A stretch of 64,000 nt of DNA from the NCBI GenBank assembly GCA_030619685.1, contig JAUXAX010000005.1, positions 1 through 64,000 on the forward strand. The letters run 5' to 3'. The stretch is from Dehalococcoidia bacterium (GTDB taxonomy: Bacteria > Chloroflexota > Dehalococcoidia > SZUA-161). Each line of letters opens with the position of its first letter. Positions within the stretch are counted from its first letter, which is position 1. Made by a program: the position numbers and the translations under genes. The notes under the pieces are model-generated. The model was not told the DNA's origin and made no database searches. It was given only the letters and a program-made list of their open reading frames with translations. This document shows positions 46,453 to 55,670 of this stretch, in pieces.

Positions 46453-47649
46453 TCAGTCAACATCACTTAGCGAAACGCTCCATTTCATTTGACCAGTCTC
46501 ACCATCGAAGGCATAGAGGGTGTTGTCATGCCGACCATTTATGTAGACCAGACCAGCAGCGGCAGCAAGAGGAGCAAGAATGCTACTCTTAAGTTCACGC
46601 TGCCACTTCTCCTCCCCATTCTCCAAGTCGATACCATAGACCTTGGCTTTCTCTTTGTCCACTTCAGACGCCACCACTAGCACATCACCCACTATAACAG
46701 GAGATGACCTAATCTTACCCCCGGTGGGAAAGGGGTTAGGAGACCATTGGGACGTCAATTCCCCACTCTCAGCATCGAGGGCATAGACGTTGTGATCCAG
46801 GGAGGCTGCATAAATGATCCCATCATTATAAAGAGCCTCAGACCAAAACCAGTTTCTCGCCTCGTCGAAGACCCACTCTTCGGCGCCAGTGCCGGCGTTC
46901 ACCGCATAGAACTTACTGTCGAAGGAGCCAAAGTAAAGGACATCCTCCACAATCAGCGGTGGCGAGGCAATGCCTCCACCGGTTTTGAAGGGCTTCTCCC
47001 ATTTGAGTTCACCTGTGTCAGCATCTATAGCGTACAGCTTGTGATCCAAAGACCCAAAGTAAACCACGCCATCCTGGACTACAGGTGTTGACACTATCTT
47101 GTCCCCGGTCGGGTAAGGCTCAAAGCCGCGTTTCGCCTTACCCGTGCTTACGTCTACAGCATAGAGCTTCCCATTGGAGGAACCAACGAACAGGGTGTCG
47201 TCAGCAACAGCAACGCCGCCAACAATAGCGCCGTCAGTGTCAAAGGGCTCTTCCCACACCTCGTCCCCGTACTCAGCATCGATAGCATAGACCTTTCCAT
47301 TGTAGGTCGTAATATAGACCGTATCATTGCCTATCGCTGGAGGACCGTAGACCGCCCCAACCGAAAATTGTCCTGCTCCAGCACAGGTAAAGATACCACC
47401 TGTCGTCTTCTTCTCCGGCTTCCACACCCACTCGCCATCAGGCTTGTATGGAACCCCCTTGTCCTCCTGGCGAGCAGAGACTTCGAGACGAACAACCCTG
47501 CCGTCCATGGAACCAACAAACAGTGTGTCTCCATCTACCACAACCCCAGGCCACCCCCTGGGGCCAATGCAGCCGGAAAGAGCCAAAACAGCAAGGGAAA
47601 TGGCAATGACAATGGGTTTCGTCGATCTAGTTCGTTTGATGTCAAACAT
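46453..47649 (-). CDS. PQQ-like beta-propeller lipoprotein
   Basis: 398 residues. The N-terminal lipobox is LSGC (Cys27). The rest is a repeated beta-propeller with blades of about 40-50 residues such as DTLFVGSSNGKLYAVDVSTG and DGVVYFGSLDHKLYAIDADT, similar to PQQ-binding or BamB repeats. There is no alcohol-dehydrogenase catalytic domain. By analogy with BamB it may act as a scaffold on the outside of the membrane. Its placement between yidD and yidC suggests a link to membrane-protein biogenesis. Confidence 0.85.
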   Translation of the reverse strand: MFDIKRTRSTKPIVIAISLAVLALSGCIGPRGWPGVVVDGDTLFVGSMDGRVVRLEVSARQEDKGVPYKPDGEWVWKPEKKTTGGIFTCAGAGQFSVGAVYGPPAIGNDTVYITTYNGKVYAIDAEYGDEVWEEPFDTDGAIVGGVAVADDTLFVGSSNGKLYAVDVSTGKAKRGFEPYPTGDKIVSTPVVQDGVVYFGSLDHKLYAIDADTGELKWEKPFKTGGGIASPPLIVEDVLYFGSFDSKFYAVNAGTGAEEWVFDEARNWFWSEALYNDGIIYAASLDHNVYALDAESGELTSQWSPNPFPTGGKIRSSPVIVGDVLVVASEVDKEKAKVYGIDLENGEEKWQRELKSSILAPLAAAAGLVYINGRHDNTLYAFDGETGQMKWSVSLSDVD

Positions 47650-47699
47650 TCAGAAAACCACTAGCAAATGGGCAGAACAGAACAAGGCAAGGAAAGAGG

Positions 47700-47909
47700 T
47701 CAAGGCACAGGGTCCACACCACCTTTGCCCAGGGGATGACAGCGGCAGATTCGCTTTGCAATCAGCCAACCACCCTTTGCCACGCCATATCTCTCAATCG
47801 CCTCATGGCCATATTGGGAACAAGAGGGCACAAAACGACACGAAGGGGGCGTGTTTGCAGAAATTGCCACCTGATAGAACCTTATTAAGCTTAATGCAAA
47901 CCTCTTCAT
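47700..47909 (-). CDS. yidD: Membrane protein insertion efficiency factor YidD
   Basis: 69 residues with the full family signature [33 protein letters not shown] and [15 protein letters not shown]. YidD has an amphipathic N-terminal helix and assists YidC-dependent insertion. It starts two bases after rnpA ends. Confidence 0.95.
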   Translation of the reverse strand: MKRFALSLIRFYQVAISANTPPSCRFVPSCSQYGHEAIERYGVAKGGWLIAKRICRCHPLGKGGVDPVP

Positions 47910-47911
47910 AC

Positions 47912-48274
47912 CTATGCCCCACCCATTCGCTTGACTTCGCTCTCATCTGCCAGAATTTGAGCCCGGCGGAGCAACACCACCACTGCTGCCGCTACCTGGT
48001 GATAATCCGCTGCTGCTGCCCCGTTACGGGCAATAAACACAATGTCCCACCCTGGCTTACTCGGGGTCGATCCTGCTGCCTCGCGCAACAACCTCTTTAC
48101 CCTGTTGCGCACCACCGCCTTACCCAAGCGTTTCCCAGCCACGAATCCGTATCGGTTCCACCCAAGACCGTTAGGCGCCGCCCTGAGAACGACAAGATCA
48201 CACGCCCACGTTTCCCCATGTTCACGAATCTCGGCAAACTGTGAGTTTCTCCTCAGCCTCTCCTCTTTGCCCAT
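47912..48274 (-). CDS. rnpA: Ribonuclease P protein component
   Basis: 120 residues. The RNR motif is in [20 protein letters not shown], and the N-terminus [19 protein letters not shown] is typical. It binds the RNase P RNA to mature tRNA 5' ends. It follows rpmH by 18 bases, the universal order. Confidence 0.95.
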   Translation of the reverse strand: MGKEERLRRNSQFAEIREHGETWACDLVVLRAAPNGLGWNRYGFVAGKRLGKAVVRNRVKRLLREAAGSTPSKPGWDIVFIARNGAAAADYHQVAAAVVVLLRRAQILADESEVKRMGGA

Positions 48275-48292
48275 TCCCCCACTGCAGCAATC

Positions 48293-48430
48293 CTATACCG
48301 CAAGCCGGTGGCGACCCTTCAGCCGTCTCCGTTTCAAAATCATCCGGCCGCCCCGGGTCGCCATGCGGGCGCGGAACCCATGCTTACGTTTCCTGCGAAT
48401 TTTCTTCGGCTGATACGTTCGCTTCGGCAT
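48293..48430 (-). CDS. rpmH: 50S ribosomal protein L34
   Basis: 45 residues: [19 protein letters not shown], then [20 protein letters not shown] and RHRLAV. This is a canonical L34. It is first in the operon rpmH-rnpA-yidD-propeller-yidC-jag and lies directly behind a strong promoter. dnaA, often upstream of rpmH, is not here; a metal-dependent hydrolase is encoded instead. Confidence 0.97.
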   Translation of the reverse strand: MPKRTYQPKKIRRKRKHGFRARMATRGGRMILKRRRLKGRHRLAV

Positions 48431-48454
48431 CTCTTACCGTCTTGCTAAACTGAT

Positions 48455-48484
48455 ATTATACTTTATCCCGTTCTCGGCTGTCAA
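48455..48484 (-). promoter_or_regulatory. Strong promoter of the rpmH operon
   Basis: On the minus strand a perfect TTGACA and a perfect TATAAT are separated by 18 bases. The expected start near 48448 leaves a leader of under 20 bases before the rpmH ATG. Confidence 0.85.
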
Positions 48485-48500
48485 TTTGGAAGCACGCCGC

Positions 48501-49154
48501 CTAGAGAGCGTGCTTTAGCACCATGATCTCAGTCGCTTCCGGGAGACGCTCCAACCTCAACTCCACTTCACTGGAATCCAAGCGCTTGACCCCGGACTTG
48601 CCTTTGAGAAACTCATCCACCCCGGATGTGGGAAAAGCGCACTTATCAGTTTTATAGTGCATGGGGATGACTACCCTGGGCTTGATCTTCTCGCAGACCT
48701 GGGTGGCTCCTGCCGGATCGATGGTCGGCCCACCACCTGTAGGAACTAGCAGAATATCGACCTGCCCAATTTGGGCAACTTGATCCTCCGACAGCTGATG
48801 GCCAAGGTCTCCCAGGTGGCAGACTGTGATCCCATCCACCGTGAAGCAGAATATGGTATTGGGACCCCGCTGCTTGCCACTGGAGGTATCATGAAAGCTT
48901 GACACTCCCTTGAATTCGACCCCCTTGGCCTTTTGGCTGCCGCTGCCAGTCACCAGTTGAGGGGAGCCTTTGACCGCCTCAGCATAGTTATGATCCTCGT
49001 GCTGTTTATGACTAAGCACCACGACGTCTGCAGCCTCCTCTATTCTGCCATATCTCAAGCCATATGCCCCAGGCTCATAGGGATCGGTTATGATCCTCGT
49101 GCCATCCTCCGCAGTGATCACAAAAGCTGCGTGTCCAAGCCATTTGACCTTCAC
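48501..49154 (-). CDS. UlaG-like metal-dependent hydrolase (MBL fold)
   Basis: 217 residues from GTG 49154, behind AAGGAGGT. The COG2220 pattern is visible: KVKWLGHAAFVI, DPYEPG, LSHKQHEDHNY, CHLGDLGHQLS and VVIPMHYKT. The usual HxHxDH zinc motif reads HKQHEDH, shifting the first histidine by one position. Relatives include UlaG lactonase and other phosphodiesterase-like hydrolases; the substrate here is not assigned. It may be co-transcribed with pepA (33 bases upstream). Confidence 0.85.
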   Translation of the reverse strand: MKVKWLGHAAFVITAEDGTRIITDPYEPGAYGLRYGRIEEAADVVVLSHKQHEDHNYAEAVKGSPQLVTGSGSQKAKGVEFKGVSSFHDTSSGKQRGPNTIFCFTVDGITVCHLGDLGHQLSEDQVAQIGQVDILLVPTGGGPTIDPAGATQVCEKIKPRVVIPMHYKTDKCAFPTSGVDEFLKGKSGVKRLDSSEVELRLERLPEATEIMVLKHAL

Positions 49155-49187
49155 AATAGAACCTCCTTAATAAGGCTTCCGTAACAC

Positions 49188-50699
49188 CTATTTTGACTGC
49201 TCTTCAGCGAGAGCCAAGGCGAGATTGACCAGCGTTCTTACCCCGACCCCCGTTGCCCCTTTAATCAGATAAGCTTGTTCCTTCTTAATGAACGAAGGCC
49301 CGGCGATGTCCAAATGGACCCATGGCGTACCCTCACTGAACTCAGCCAGAAACTGGGCAGCAGTGATAGCCCCTGCATACCTACCCCCTGTGTTCTTGAC
49401 ATCAGCGACTTCGCTCTTGTTCTGCTCCTTATACTCCTCATACATCGGAAGCTGCCAAATCTTCTCCCCGGCCTCCTCACCAGCCTTAATCACCTTGGCC
49501 ACCAGTTCCTGATCATTACCAAGAGCGCCACTACAGATATCGCCCAGGGCTATACGGCAGGCACCGGTCAGCGTAGCCACATCTACTAGGGGCGAGAGCC
49601 CCAGCTTCCTGGCATAGCTGAGGGCATCGGCCACCATCAACCGCCCTTCGGCATCGGTACTGACTACCTCTATTGTCTTGCCATTCATCGCCCTGAGGAC
49701 GTCCCCCGGTTTGAGTGCAGCGCCTCCTGGGAGGTTCTCCGCCGCCGGCACGAGACCTGTAACATTAATCCCGGGCTTGAGTTCAGCGATGGCTCTCATA
49801 GCAGCGATGACCGCGGCACCACCCGCCATATCGCCCTTCTGCTCGTCCATACTCTCGGAAGGCTTGATCGAGATACCTCCCGAATCAAAGGTCAACCCCT
49901 TGCCGATCACACCCAACGGCATCGCCGCAGGATCACCCCCCCGATAGCCCATAGTAATGAGTTTAGGGGGCTGCCTGCTACCTTGGGCAACACCCAAGAG
50001 CGCCCTCATCCCCAACTTCTCCATCTCCTCTCGCTCAAGTACATTGAACTCCAGACCCCAGTCACCAGCAATACCCCGTGCCACTTCAGCCATATCAGAG
50101 GGAGTCATACAGTTAGCAGGCTGATTGATCATATCCCGGGCAAGATTGGCGGCCTCGGCCAGTACCCTACCACGGTTAACACTGCCCTCCAGGAGAGGTA
50201 GCTTGCTTTCATCCCGCTCCACTATCAGCAGTTCCTCAATGTCTCCATGCTCCGGCTCCTTGGTGATATGCTTACGGAATTCATAAAGGCCGAGGATACT
50301 CCCCTCCGTTAGAGCTTGAACAGCTCTCCCCACATCCATGCCACCTGCCCCTGTCCCATGGACAATGGTTGCCACTCGTTTGGCACCAACCTTCCTCAAG
50401 AAACGACATGCCGTTGCCATTACCCCGCGAATGGAGTCATAGGTGAACTTCTCTTGCTTACCCAACCCCACCACTGCCACCCGCTCCGGCTCCATCTTAC
50501 CCATCGTGTGGATCAGCGTAACCTCGTTGAGCTTGCCCTTGATCTCGCCATCGCCGATAAGCTGACTTATAATCCCGCCTAGCGCTTGATCGACAGCGCC
50601 AGTGGCGCCACCGGGATGCTCGACCCCTTCGAAGAGGTTAACTATAGCAGCATCAACCTTAACCTTGGTTATGTCACCGGAGATAACCCTTACCTCCAC
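49188..50699 (-). CDS. pepA: Leucyl aminopeptidase (M17)
   Basis: 503 residues from GTG 50699, behind AAGGAGG. The M17 catalytic core is intact: GKGLTFDSGGISIKPS, KGDMAGGAAVIAAMRAI and STDAEGRLMVADALSYA. The N-terminal macro-like domain spans about residues 1-160. The enzyme removes N-terminal amino acids with two metal ions and in some bacteria also binds DNA. Confidence 0.96.
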   Translation of the reverse strand: MEVRVISGDITKVKVDAAIVNLFEGVEHPGGATGAVDQALGGIISQLIGDGEIKGKLNEVTLIHTMGKMEPERVAVVGLGKQEKFTYDSIRGVMATACRFLRKVGAKRVATIVHGTGAGGMDVGRAVQALTEGSILGLYEFRKHITKEPEHGDIEELLIVERDESKLPLLEGSVNRGRVLAEAANLARDMINQPANCMTPSDMAEVARGIAGDWGLEFNVLEREEMEKLGMRALLGVAQGSRQPPKLITMGYRGGDPAAMPLGVIGKGLTFDSGGISIKPSESMDEQKGDMAGGAAVIAAMRAIAELKPGINVTGLVPAAENLPGGAALKPGDVLRAMNGKTIEVVSTDAEGRLMVADALSYARKLGLSPLVDVATLTGACRIALGDICSGALGNDQELVAKVIKAGEEAGEKIWQLPMYEEYKEQNKSEVADVKNTGGRYAGAITAAQFLAEFSEGTPWVHLDIAGPSFIKKEQAYLIKGATGVGVRTLVNLALALAEEQSK

Positions 50700-50892
50700 T
50701 TCGCCCTCCTTTTTCAGCTGGATCTCTCATTGCTTCGAGAATAGATTCTGCCCCCTTTGCCCCAGATGGGGAGGGTTTACTTTGTGGATAATATCGAAAA
50801 GGCGACACAATTGCAACACACTGAAGGGGAACATTACCAGCACCAAAACGCTTACGTGGTCTTCAAGCTAAGAGACTGCTCAGCAGCAGTAG

Positions 50893-50919
50893 GGTGGGTG
50901 TAGCGTAGCGAAACCCACC
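50893..50919. repeat. Hairpin GGTGGGT...ACCCACC between pepA and GT2 genes
   Basis: A 7-bp perfect stem with a 13-base loop (GTAGCGTAGCGAA) lies at the 3' end of the GT2 gene. Without a clear T tract it is only a possible terminator. Confidence 0.45.
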
Positions 50920-50941
50920 ACTCACTCTTAATGCGTTTTAT

Positions 50942-51646
50942 CTAACGCGGAGGACGAAAGCGCACCCGGAGCAGGCCCTTTATATCCTCCCAGGCGGTCT
51001 TAGCAATGTGCACCCTGGTATCCTCATCCTCCACCCATTCCACAGGCACATCTTTGATGCGATAGCCTTTCATCCCCGCGAGGAGCAGGAGCTCGGTATC
51101 AAAAAACCAGGCCTGATCCCTGATTAAGGGTACAAGCTCCTGAGCCACATCGCGTTTCGCCGCCTTAAAGCCGCACTGAGCATCGCTGAAACTGGGACGG
51201 AACATTGCTTTAATCAGCAGATTATAGCCGCGTGAGGCCACCTCCCGCTTCAGGCTGCGTTTTACCCTGGACCCTTTCATCAGGCGAGAGCCAACAGCGA
51301 TGTCATAACCCTCGTCGAGGGCACGGATCAACTCTGGGAGGGCATCCAGCTTCGTTGAGAGATCGACATCCATGTAGGATACTGCATCCGCATCGCTCTC
51401 CAGCCATGCCTTCCTCAAGGCACGGCCACGCCCCTTTAGCTCCAGATGTATGTATCGCACATCAGGGTACTCCTGGGACAGGTCCTTAGCAACAGCCAAC
51501 GTCCCGTCAAGGGAACCGTTATCGGCGATAACAATCCGCCAGCGGCACGAGAGATTCTCAGCGAGAAAATCCCGCAGGACAGCCACGCTGCGAGCCAGGG
51601 CCTTTTCCTCATTATGAACAGGGACAACAACATCAACGCTGTTCAT
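50942..51646 (-). CDS. Family 2 glycosyltransferase (polyprenyl-phosphate type)
   Basis: 234 residues without membrane helices. The GT2 motifs are VVVPVHNEEKALARSVAVL, ADNGSLDGT, SYMDVDLSTKLD and SDAQCGFKAAKRDVAQELVP. This is the ALG5/dolichyl-phosphate glucosyltransferase-like group, which charges a lipid carrier with sugar. The gene follows the HEPN-like protein by 25 bases. It differs from the GT2-GtrA fusion at 852-2018, so the cell has at least two lipid-linked sugar routes. Confidence 0.88.
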   Translation of the reverse strand: MNSVDVVVPVHNEEKALARSVAVLRDFLAENLSCRWRIVIADNGSLDGTLAVAKDLSQEYPDVRYIHLELKGRGRALRKAWLESDADAVSYMDVDLSTKLDALPELIRALDEGYDIAVGSRLMKGSRVKRSLKREVASRGYNLLIKAMFRPSFSDAQCGFKAAKRDVAQELVPLIRDQAWFFDTELLLLAGMKGYRIKDVPVEWVEDEDTRVHIAKTAWEDIKGLLRVRFRPPR

Positions 51647-51670
51647 TGTCTCGCCCCTTCTTCAGCTGTT

Positions 51671-52453
51671 TCAGGCACTCTCAGCCAAACCAAGCACCTC
51701 GCAAATTTCGGCCACGAGCAAGTATGTTAGTAAAACGCAACGCTTGGCTTCTTTCCTCGTTGTACCAGGATCGTGTCTACGAGCGGTCGCATAACGATTC
51801 AACTTGTCCAGAAGATCACGAAGTTCTTTGCCACTCTCTCCTGCGCGAATGGCTTGTTCAAGCTTCTTTTCAAAATGAGCCGAACTTGGGACGTCCTCAT
51901 TCAACATAGAGGCGTATTCTGGCTTGTAGACGGCATTAGCAAACGACCTCAGCGCTGCCTGACAACTAAGAGCTACACCTGACCAGTTATCCTCGGGCTG
52001 GTCAATCCAAACCTCGTCGTAAGCCTTTTTCAGATAGGCGACCACGTCTGGATAGACCGTGCTTATCCTGCTATCAACGAATTCCCGCCGTTCGTATGCC
52101 AAACCCGTGGGAAAGTCATGCTTCTCATCGTAATACCTGAAAGCAGACTCCATTAAATGGACAGTATCCAGTGAATACACCGTCGTAGCCCCTTCGAAGC
52201 CAGAAGACCGAACCATGCCACCCTCAACATAGCCCAGTTTTGCTAACTCACCAAAACATTCTGCATCAGTTGTCAGCCTAGACTCCTTTGAACTTGCGGC
52301 AGGTTGAATCAAGGCTTCGGGAGCTTTGCCTCGTCCGCCATATACCTTCACCTTGAAGCGCCTCGACTGCTCCTCCCGAGGTAAGTTTCTCTCGATCTCC
52401 ACGAGTTGAAATAGTATTGTTTCGTCATGCGGTGACAATTGTGATTGTTCCAT
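51671..52453 (-). CDS. Unrecognised protein with a HEPN-like C-terminal domain
   Basis: 260 residues from ATG 52453, behind GGAGGAG. I do not recognise the N-terminal 100 residues, which end in an apparent winged-helix or mixed fold. The C-terminal 130 residues are helical. They contain CQAALRSFANAVYKP and then LNRYATARRHDPGTTRKEAK, where R-x6-H resembles the catalytic motif of HEPN ribonucleases and DUF4145-like proteins. HEPN proteins act in toxin, defence or RNA-processing roles. No obvious antitoxin partner adjoins; it is embedded in a purine/galT transcript. Confidence 0.5.
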   Translation of the reverse strand: MEQSQLSPHDETILFQLVEIERNLPREEQSRRFKVKVYGGRGKAPEALIQPAASSKESRLTTDAECFGELAKLGYVEGGMVRSSGFEGATTVYSLDTVHLMESAFRYYDEKHDFPTGLAYERREFVDSRISTVYPDVVAYLKKAYDEVWIDQPEDNWSGVALSCQAALRSFANAVYKPEYASMLNEDVPSSAHFEKKLEQAIRAGESGKELRDLLDKLNRYATARRHDPGTTRKEAKRCVLLTYLLVAEICEVLGLAESA

Positions 52454-52470
52454 CGCCAAGCTCCTCCCCT

Positions 52471-53559
52471 CTAAACCAGCAGACTTTCCCTCACCACCTG
52501 CGCAACATCAAACGGGTCACTGGAGATGACGCTCGAGGCGTAAAGCTCCATGCTTCCGATATCTGAGGCCTTGCTTTGGGGGTTGCCACGATCAACAAGA
52601 CGAGCAATCACTGGAAAGCCCCTCCAATCCTCCTCCACGGGGGCAATGGGAGGCAGATAGAGAGCGGCATTGAAAGAGGTCACCCCCATCCGGTCACGGA
52701 AACAAGCCAAAACTTCATAGAGCCTTTCCTTCAGCGACCTGCCAAGCTCCTGCGCTATTAAGACAACCTCCTTCTCCTTGACAGGCGTCAGGTACGCCAT
52801 AACCCTGACCCCATCTTTCTCGAAACCACAGCCCAGCGCGCGGTGAACGCGGTATAGGTCGTCGAAATAGCTCGCCCCGTATTGGTCTCTGTAAGAAAGG
52901 GCAGCACGCCGAAGTTGCTCGACCTTGGCATAGTGCCTCCGCCTACCAAGCATAACCTGCGCATGCCCATGCGGTATGGAAGCGCCTGCTCTCCCTCCAC
53001 AGTTCCACATGAAGAAGAAGTGCCTGGCCGCAGGGTCGGTGGTGTGCGCTTTCTGCGCCCATCTCCAACCTGTATCGATGTAATCGATCACCTGTTCTCT
53101 GGTGAACCGAAGCGAGTTAGGCTCTCTGAAGATTATCACGCCATGAAAGCCCTCGTACTTCGCAACATTGCTGGCAGTGATACAGTGCTTCCCCCTAACC
53201 CGCCCAAAGGTATCCTCCGGCGTCGTAGCTAGTGGGTCGTGGAACAGTTCATCCTGTAGCTCTTCCGTCTCTAAGGGCTCGCAAACAAGGCTTTCTCCCT
53301 CAGGCCGGCTCGCCCGCAGTTGATTGAAAAGCGCCTCCTCCAGAGTAACCAAGTTCGTGACCCGAACAATCTTTTGCTCCAGAGTTCTATCCACCGAGCC
53401 AAAATGCGCCTCAATCCAGGGCTTCATACTCTGCGGAGGCTTTAGCTGCCCTTTAGCTACGCCAATCTGGTAAATGCGTTCAAAGAGCTCCTTTTCGGCC
53501 ATAGGAAGGGAGGCAACAACAGTGTCCAGATTGGCAATTTCAGCTTCAGTCCCAGACAC
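52471..53559 (-). CDS. GalT/HIT-superfamily nucleotidyltransferase
   Basis: 362 residues from GTG 53559. The HIT-type active site is SIPHGHAQVMLG, in the position of the HPHGQ of galactose-1-phosphate uridylyltransferase. Other shared segments are GVIIFREPNSLRFTREQ and FFFMWNCGGRAGAS. It probably transfers a nucleoside monophosphate between sugar phosphates or to ATP. It is less than GalT-like in the N-terminal half, so an ATP adenylyltransferase role is possible. It follows purH by eight bases. Confidence 0.7.
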   Translation of the reverse strand: MSGTEAEIANLDTVVASLPMAEKELFERIYQIGVAKGQLKPPQSMKPWIEAHFGSVDRTLEQKIVRVTNLVTLEEALFNQLRASRPEGESLVCEPLETEELQDELFHDPLATTPEDTFGRVRGKHCITASNVAKYEGFHGVIIFREPNSLRFTREQVIDYIDTGWRWAQKAHTTDPAARHFFFMWNCGGRAGASIPHGHAQVMLGRRRHYAKVEQLRRAALSYRDQYGASYFDDLYRVHRALGCGFEKDGVRVMAYLTPVKEKEVVLIAQELGRSLKERLYEVLACFRDRMGVTSFNAALYLPPIAPVEEDWRGFPVIARLVDRGNPQSKASDIGSMELYASSVISSDPFDVAQVVRESLLV

Positions 53560-53567
53560 ACCAAATC

Positions 53568-55112
53568 CTAATGTCTGAAATGTCGGACGCCGGTGAAGAC
53601 CATAGCGACATTGTATTTATTCGCAGTCGCTATGGTTTCCTCATCCCTGACCGAGCCCCCGGGCTGGATGATGGCGGTAGCCCCACCTTTAGCCGCCAGC
53701 TCAACGCCATCGGGGAAGGGGAAGAAAGCGTCAGAACCGACTACACTCCCCTGACTGCGCTCGCCAGCCTTTTCCAGGGCGATTTTCACGCTTGTCACCC
53801 TGTTTGGCTGCCCTGCGCCCATACCCAAAATCATGGAGTCCTTCACCAACACGATAGCATTTGACTTGACGTGCTTCACTGCCTTCCAGGCAAATAGCAG
53901 GTCCCTTAACTCCTCCTCGGTAGGCTCACGCTGGGTCACGGTACGCAAGCTCAGGCCGCCCTCAGGCAGGGAATCTGACGTCTGAACGAGAAAGCCACCA
54001 CCAACTCGACGAAAGTCTAATGTAGATAGAGCCTCTTTACCAGGACCACCCCCCTGCGAGCCCATGGCGAGGATACGGAGGTCTCGCTTCTGCTTAAGCA
54101 AGTCAAGCGCCTTCTCTTCGTAATCAGGAGCTATGATCACCTCGTAGAAAGTCTTGGCGATCTCCTGAGCGATAGCAAAGTCCACCGGCCTATTCAGCGC
54201 AACTATTCCACCAAAGGCAGACACAGTATCCCCTGAAAGGGCACGTCTGTAGGCCTCGGCAAGATTCTGATGGGAAGCCAAGCCACAGGGGTTAGTATGC
54301 TTGATAACAGATACCGTGGGAGCCTCAAAATCGGTGGCCGAGCTCCAGGCAGCATCGGAATCAAGGATATTGTTGAAGGAAAGCTCCTTGCCCCAGAGTT
54401 GTTTTGCTGAGCTTATGCCACTAACTAACCCACCCGCCACCTCCTCTACATAGAAAGCAGCCTCTTGATGAGGGTTCTCGCCATACCTCAGATCGTATCT
54501 CTTCCTGAGTGCGATGGTCGCCTCATCGGCGAATCCCTCCTCACCACGACGTAGGTATTGAGCGATAACAGTATCATAAGCGGCAACATGTTGGAAAGCC
54601 TTCTGTGCCAGTCTCTTTCGCTCCTCCGCGGCCACTCCTCCCCGCCGAAGCTGCCCCACAAGTGATTCATAGTCTGCGGGATCAACAACCACCAGCACAT
54701 CGGGGAAGTTCTTGGCCGCAGCGCGAATCATCGCCGGCCCGCCGATGTCGATATTCTCCAACGCCTCATCCAAACCCACTCCCGGCTTAGCTACGGTCTC
54801 CCTAAAAGGATAGAGATTCACCGCCACCAAGTCGATAAAACCCATCTTGTTTTGCTCAAGCTCAGCGACATGGGCAGTGAGACTTCGCTTGGCCAATATC
54901 CCACCATGCACCGCGGGATGCAACGTCTTCACACGACCATCCAAGATCTCAGGGAAACCAGTCAACTCGCTAACGCTGTGCACCGATACGCCCGCCTCCG
55001 TGAGCGTTTTCTTGGTACCCCCAGTGCTGTATAATTCGAAGCCAGTCTCTTCAAGACCACGGGCGAAATCGACCAAACCCGTTTTGTCGGAGACACTTAA
55101 GATAGCACGCAC
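53568..55112 (-). CDS. purH: Bifunctional AICAR transformylase/IMP cyclohydrolase
   Basis: 514 residues from GTG 55112, behind GAGGAGAG. The N-terminal cyclohydrolase (MGS fold) has [19 protein letters not shown] and [16 protein letters not shown]. The transformylase domain has [23 protein letters not shown] and [18 protein letters not shown], ending FTGVRHFRH. It carries out the last two steps to IMP. It is next to the deleted purM and to purF. Confidence 0.97.
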   Translation of the reverse strand: MRAILSVSDKTGLVDFARGLEETGFELYSTGGTKKTLTEAGVSVHSVSELTGFPEILDGRVKTLHPAVHGGILAKRSLTAHVAELEQNKMGFIDLVAVNLYPFRETVAKPGVGLDEALENIDIGGPAMIRAAAKNFPDVLVVVDPADYESLVGQLRRGGVAAEERKRLAQKAFQHVAAYDTVIAQYLRRGEEGFADEATIALRKRYDLRYGENPHQEAAFYVEEVAGGLVSGISSAKQLWGKELSFNNILDSDAAWSSATDFEAPTVSVIKHTNPCGLASHQNLAEAYRRALSGDTVSAFGGIVALNRPVDFAIAQEIAKTFYEVIIAPDYEEKALDLLKQKRDLRILAMGSQGGGPGKEALSTLDFRRVGGGFLVQTSDSLPEGGLSLRTVTQREPTEEELRDLLFAWKAVKHVKSNAIVLVKDSMILGMGAGQPNRVTSVKIALEKAGERSQGSVVGSDAFFPFPDGVELAAKGGATAIIQPGGSVRDEETIATANKYNVAMVFTGVRHFRH

Positions 55113-55124
55113 AAATCTCTCCTC

Positions 55125-55637
55125 TCATGTTTTTTTCGACTGAGGGAATTCCCCACAGGCTGGGCAATCCCAAGAGACAATCACCCGTTCCTTCCCTCTA
55201 CCCTCCACCACCTCACCTATGAGCCTGGCCTCTGGAGCAGAAGCGATAATCTCTTCAACACGGCCCGGCGAGCAAATAAGGACCATCCCGATCCCCATAT
55301 TGAACACACGATACATTTCGCCTTGCTCGGCACCACAGGTGAAAATGTCGTTTACACAATGATTGACCAGGTCAATGCCGATGGTGTCGTGTCGGTCGAG
55401 GGCGATAGCGATCTTGACCTTGGTCCCCACCCCATCAACGCTGGAAACCAGGACCGGCTCTTTGTAGCCTGAAAGCTGAAAGAGCCCGGCAAAAGCCCCG
55501 ATATCCGTCAAAACCTCGGAGCGGAAAGTGGCACGGGCCTTTCTCTTGATAAGCTCCACTGTCCTGCTGGCGGCATCTATGTCCACACCAGATGCAGCGT
55601 AGGCAGTTCCTTGGGTTTTCTTAGTTTCCCGTCCCAC
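55125..55637 (-). pseudogene. purM: AIR synthetase (purM) with an internal in-frame deletion
   Basis: The frame encodes 170 residues instead of about 340. Residues 1-103 match the N-terminal part of PurM ([53 protein letters not shown]). The text then jumps to the PurM C-terminal region ([25 protein letters not shown]). About 180-190 residues between these parts are missing, with the join near 55320-55331 in frame. The missing segment includes the rest of the ATP/FGAM-binding domain, so the product is probably inactive. The cell would need another purM. A collapsed assembly cannot be excluded. It lies between purF and purH. Confidence 0.85.
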
Positions 55638-55670
55638 TGAAGTGTCTCTTTCGTTGAAGCTAAGCGCAAC

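Noticed and set aside
48431..48500. Possible oriC/dnaA region upstream of rpmH
   Set aside because: rpmH-rnpA often borders dnaA, but the stretch is only 70 bases, holds a promoter and has no clear DnaA boxes; the next gene is a hydrolase.
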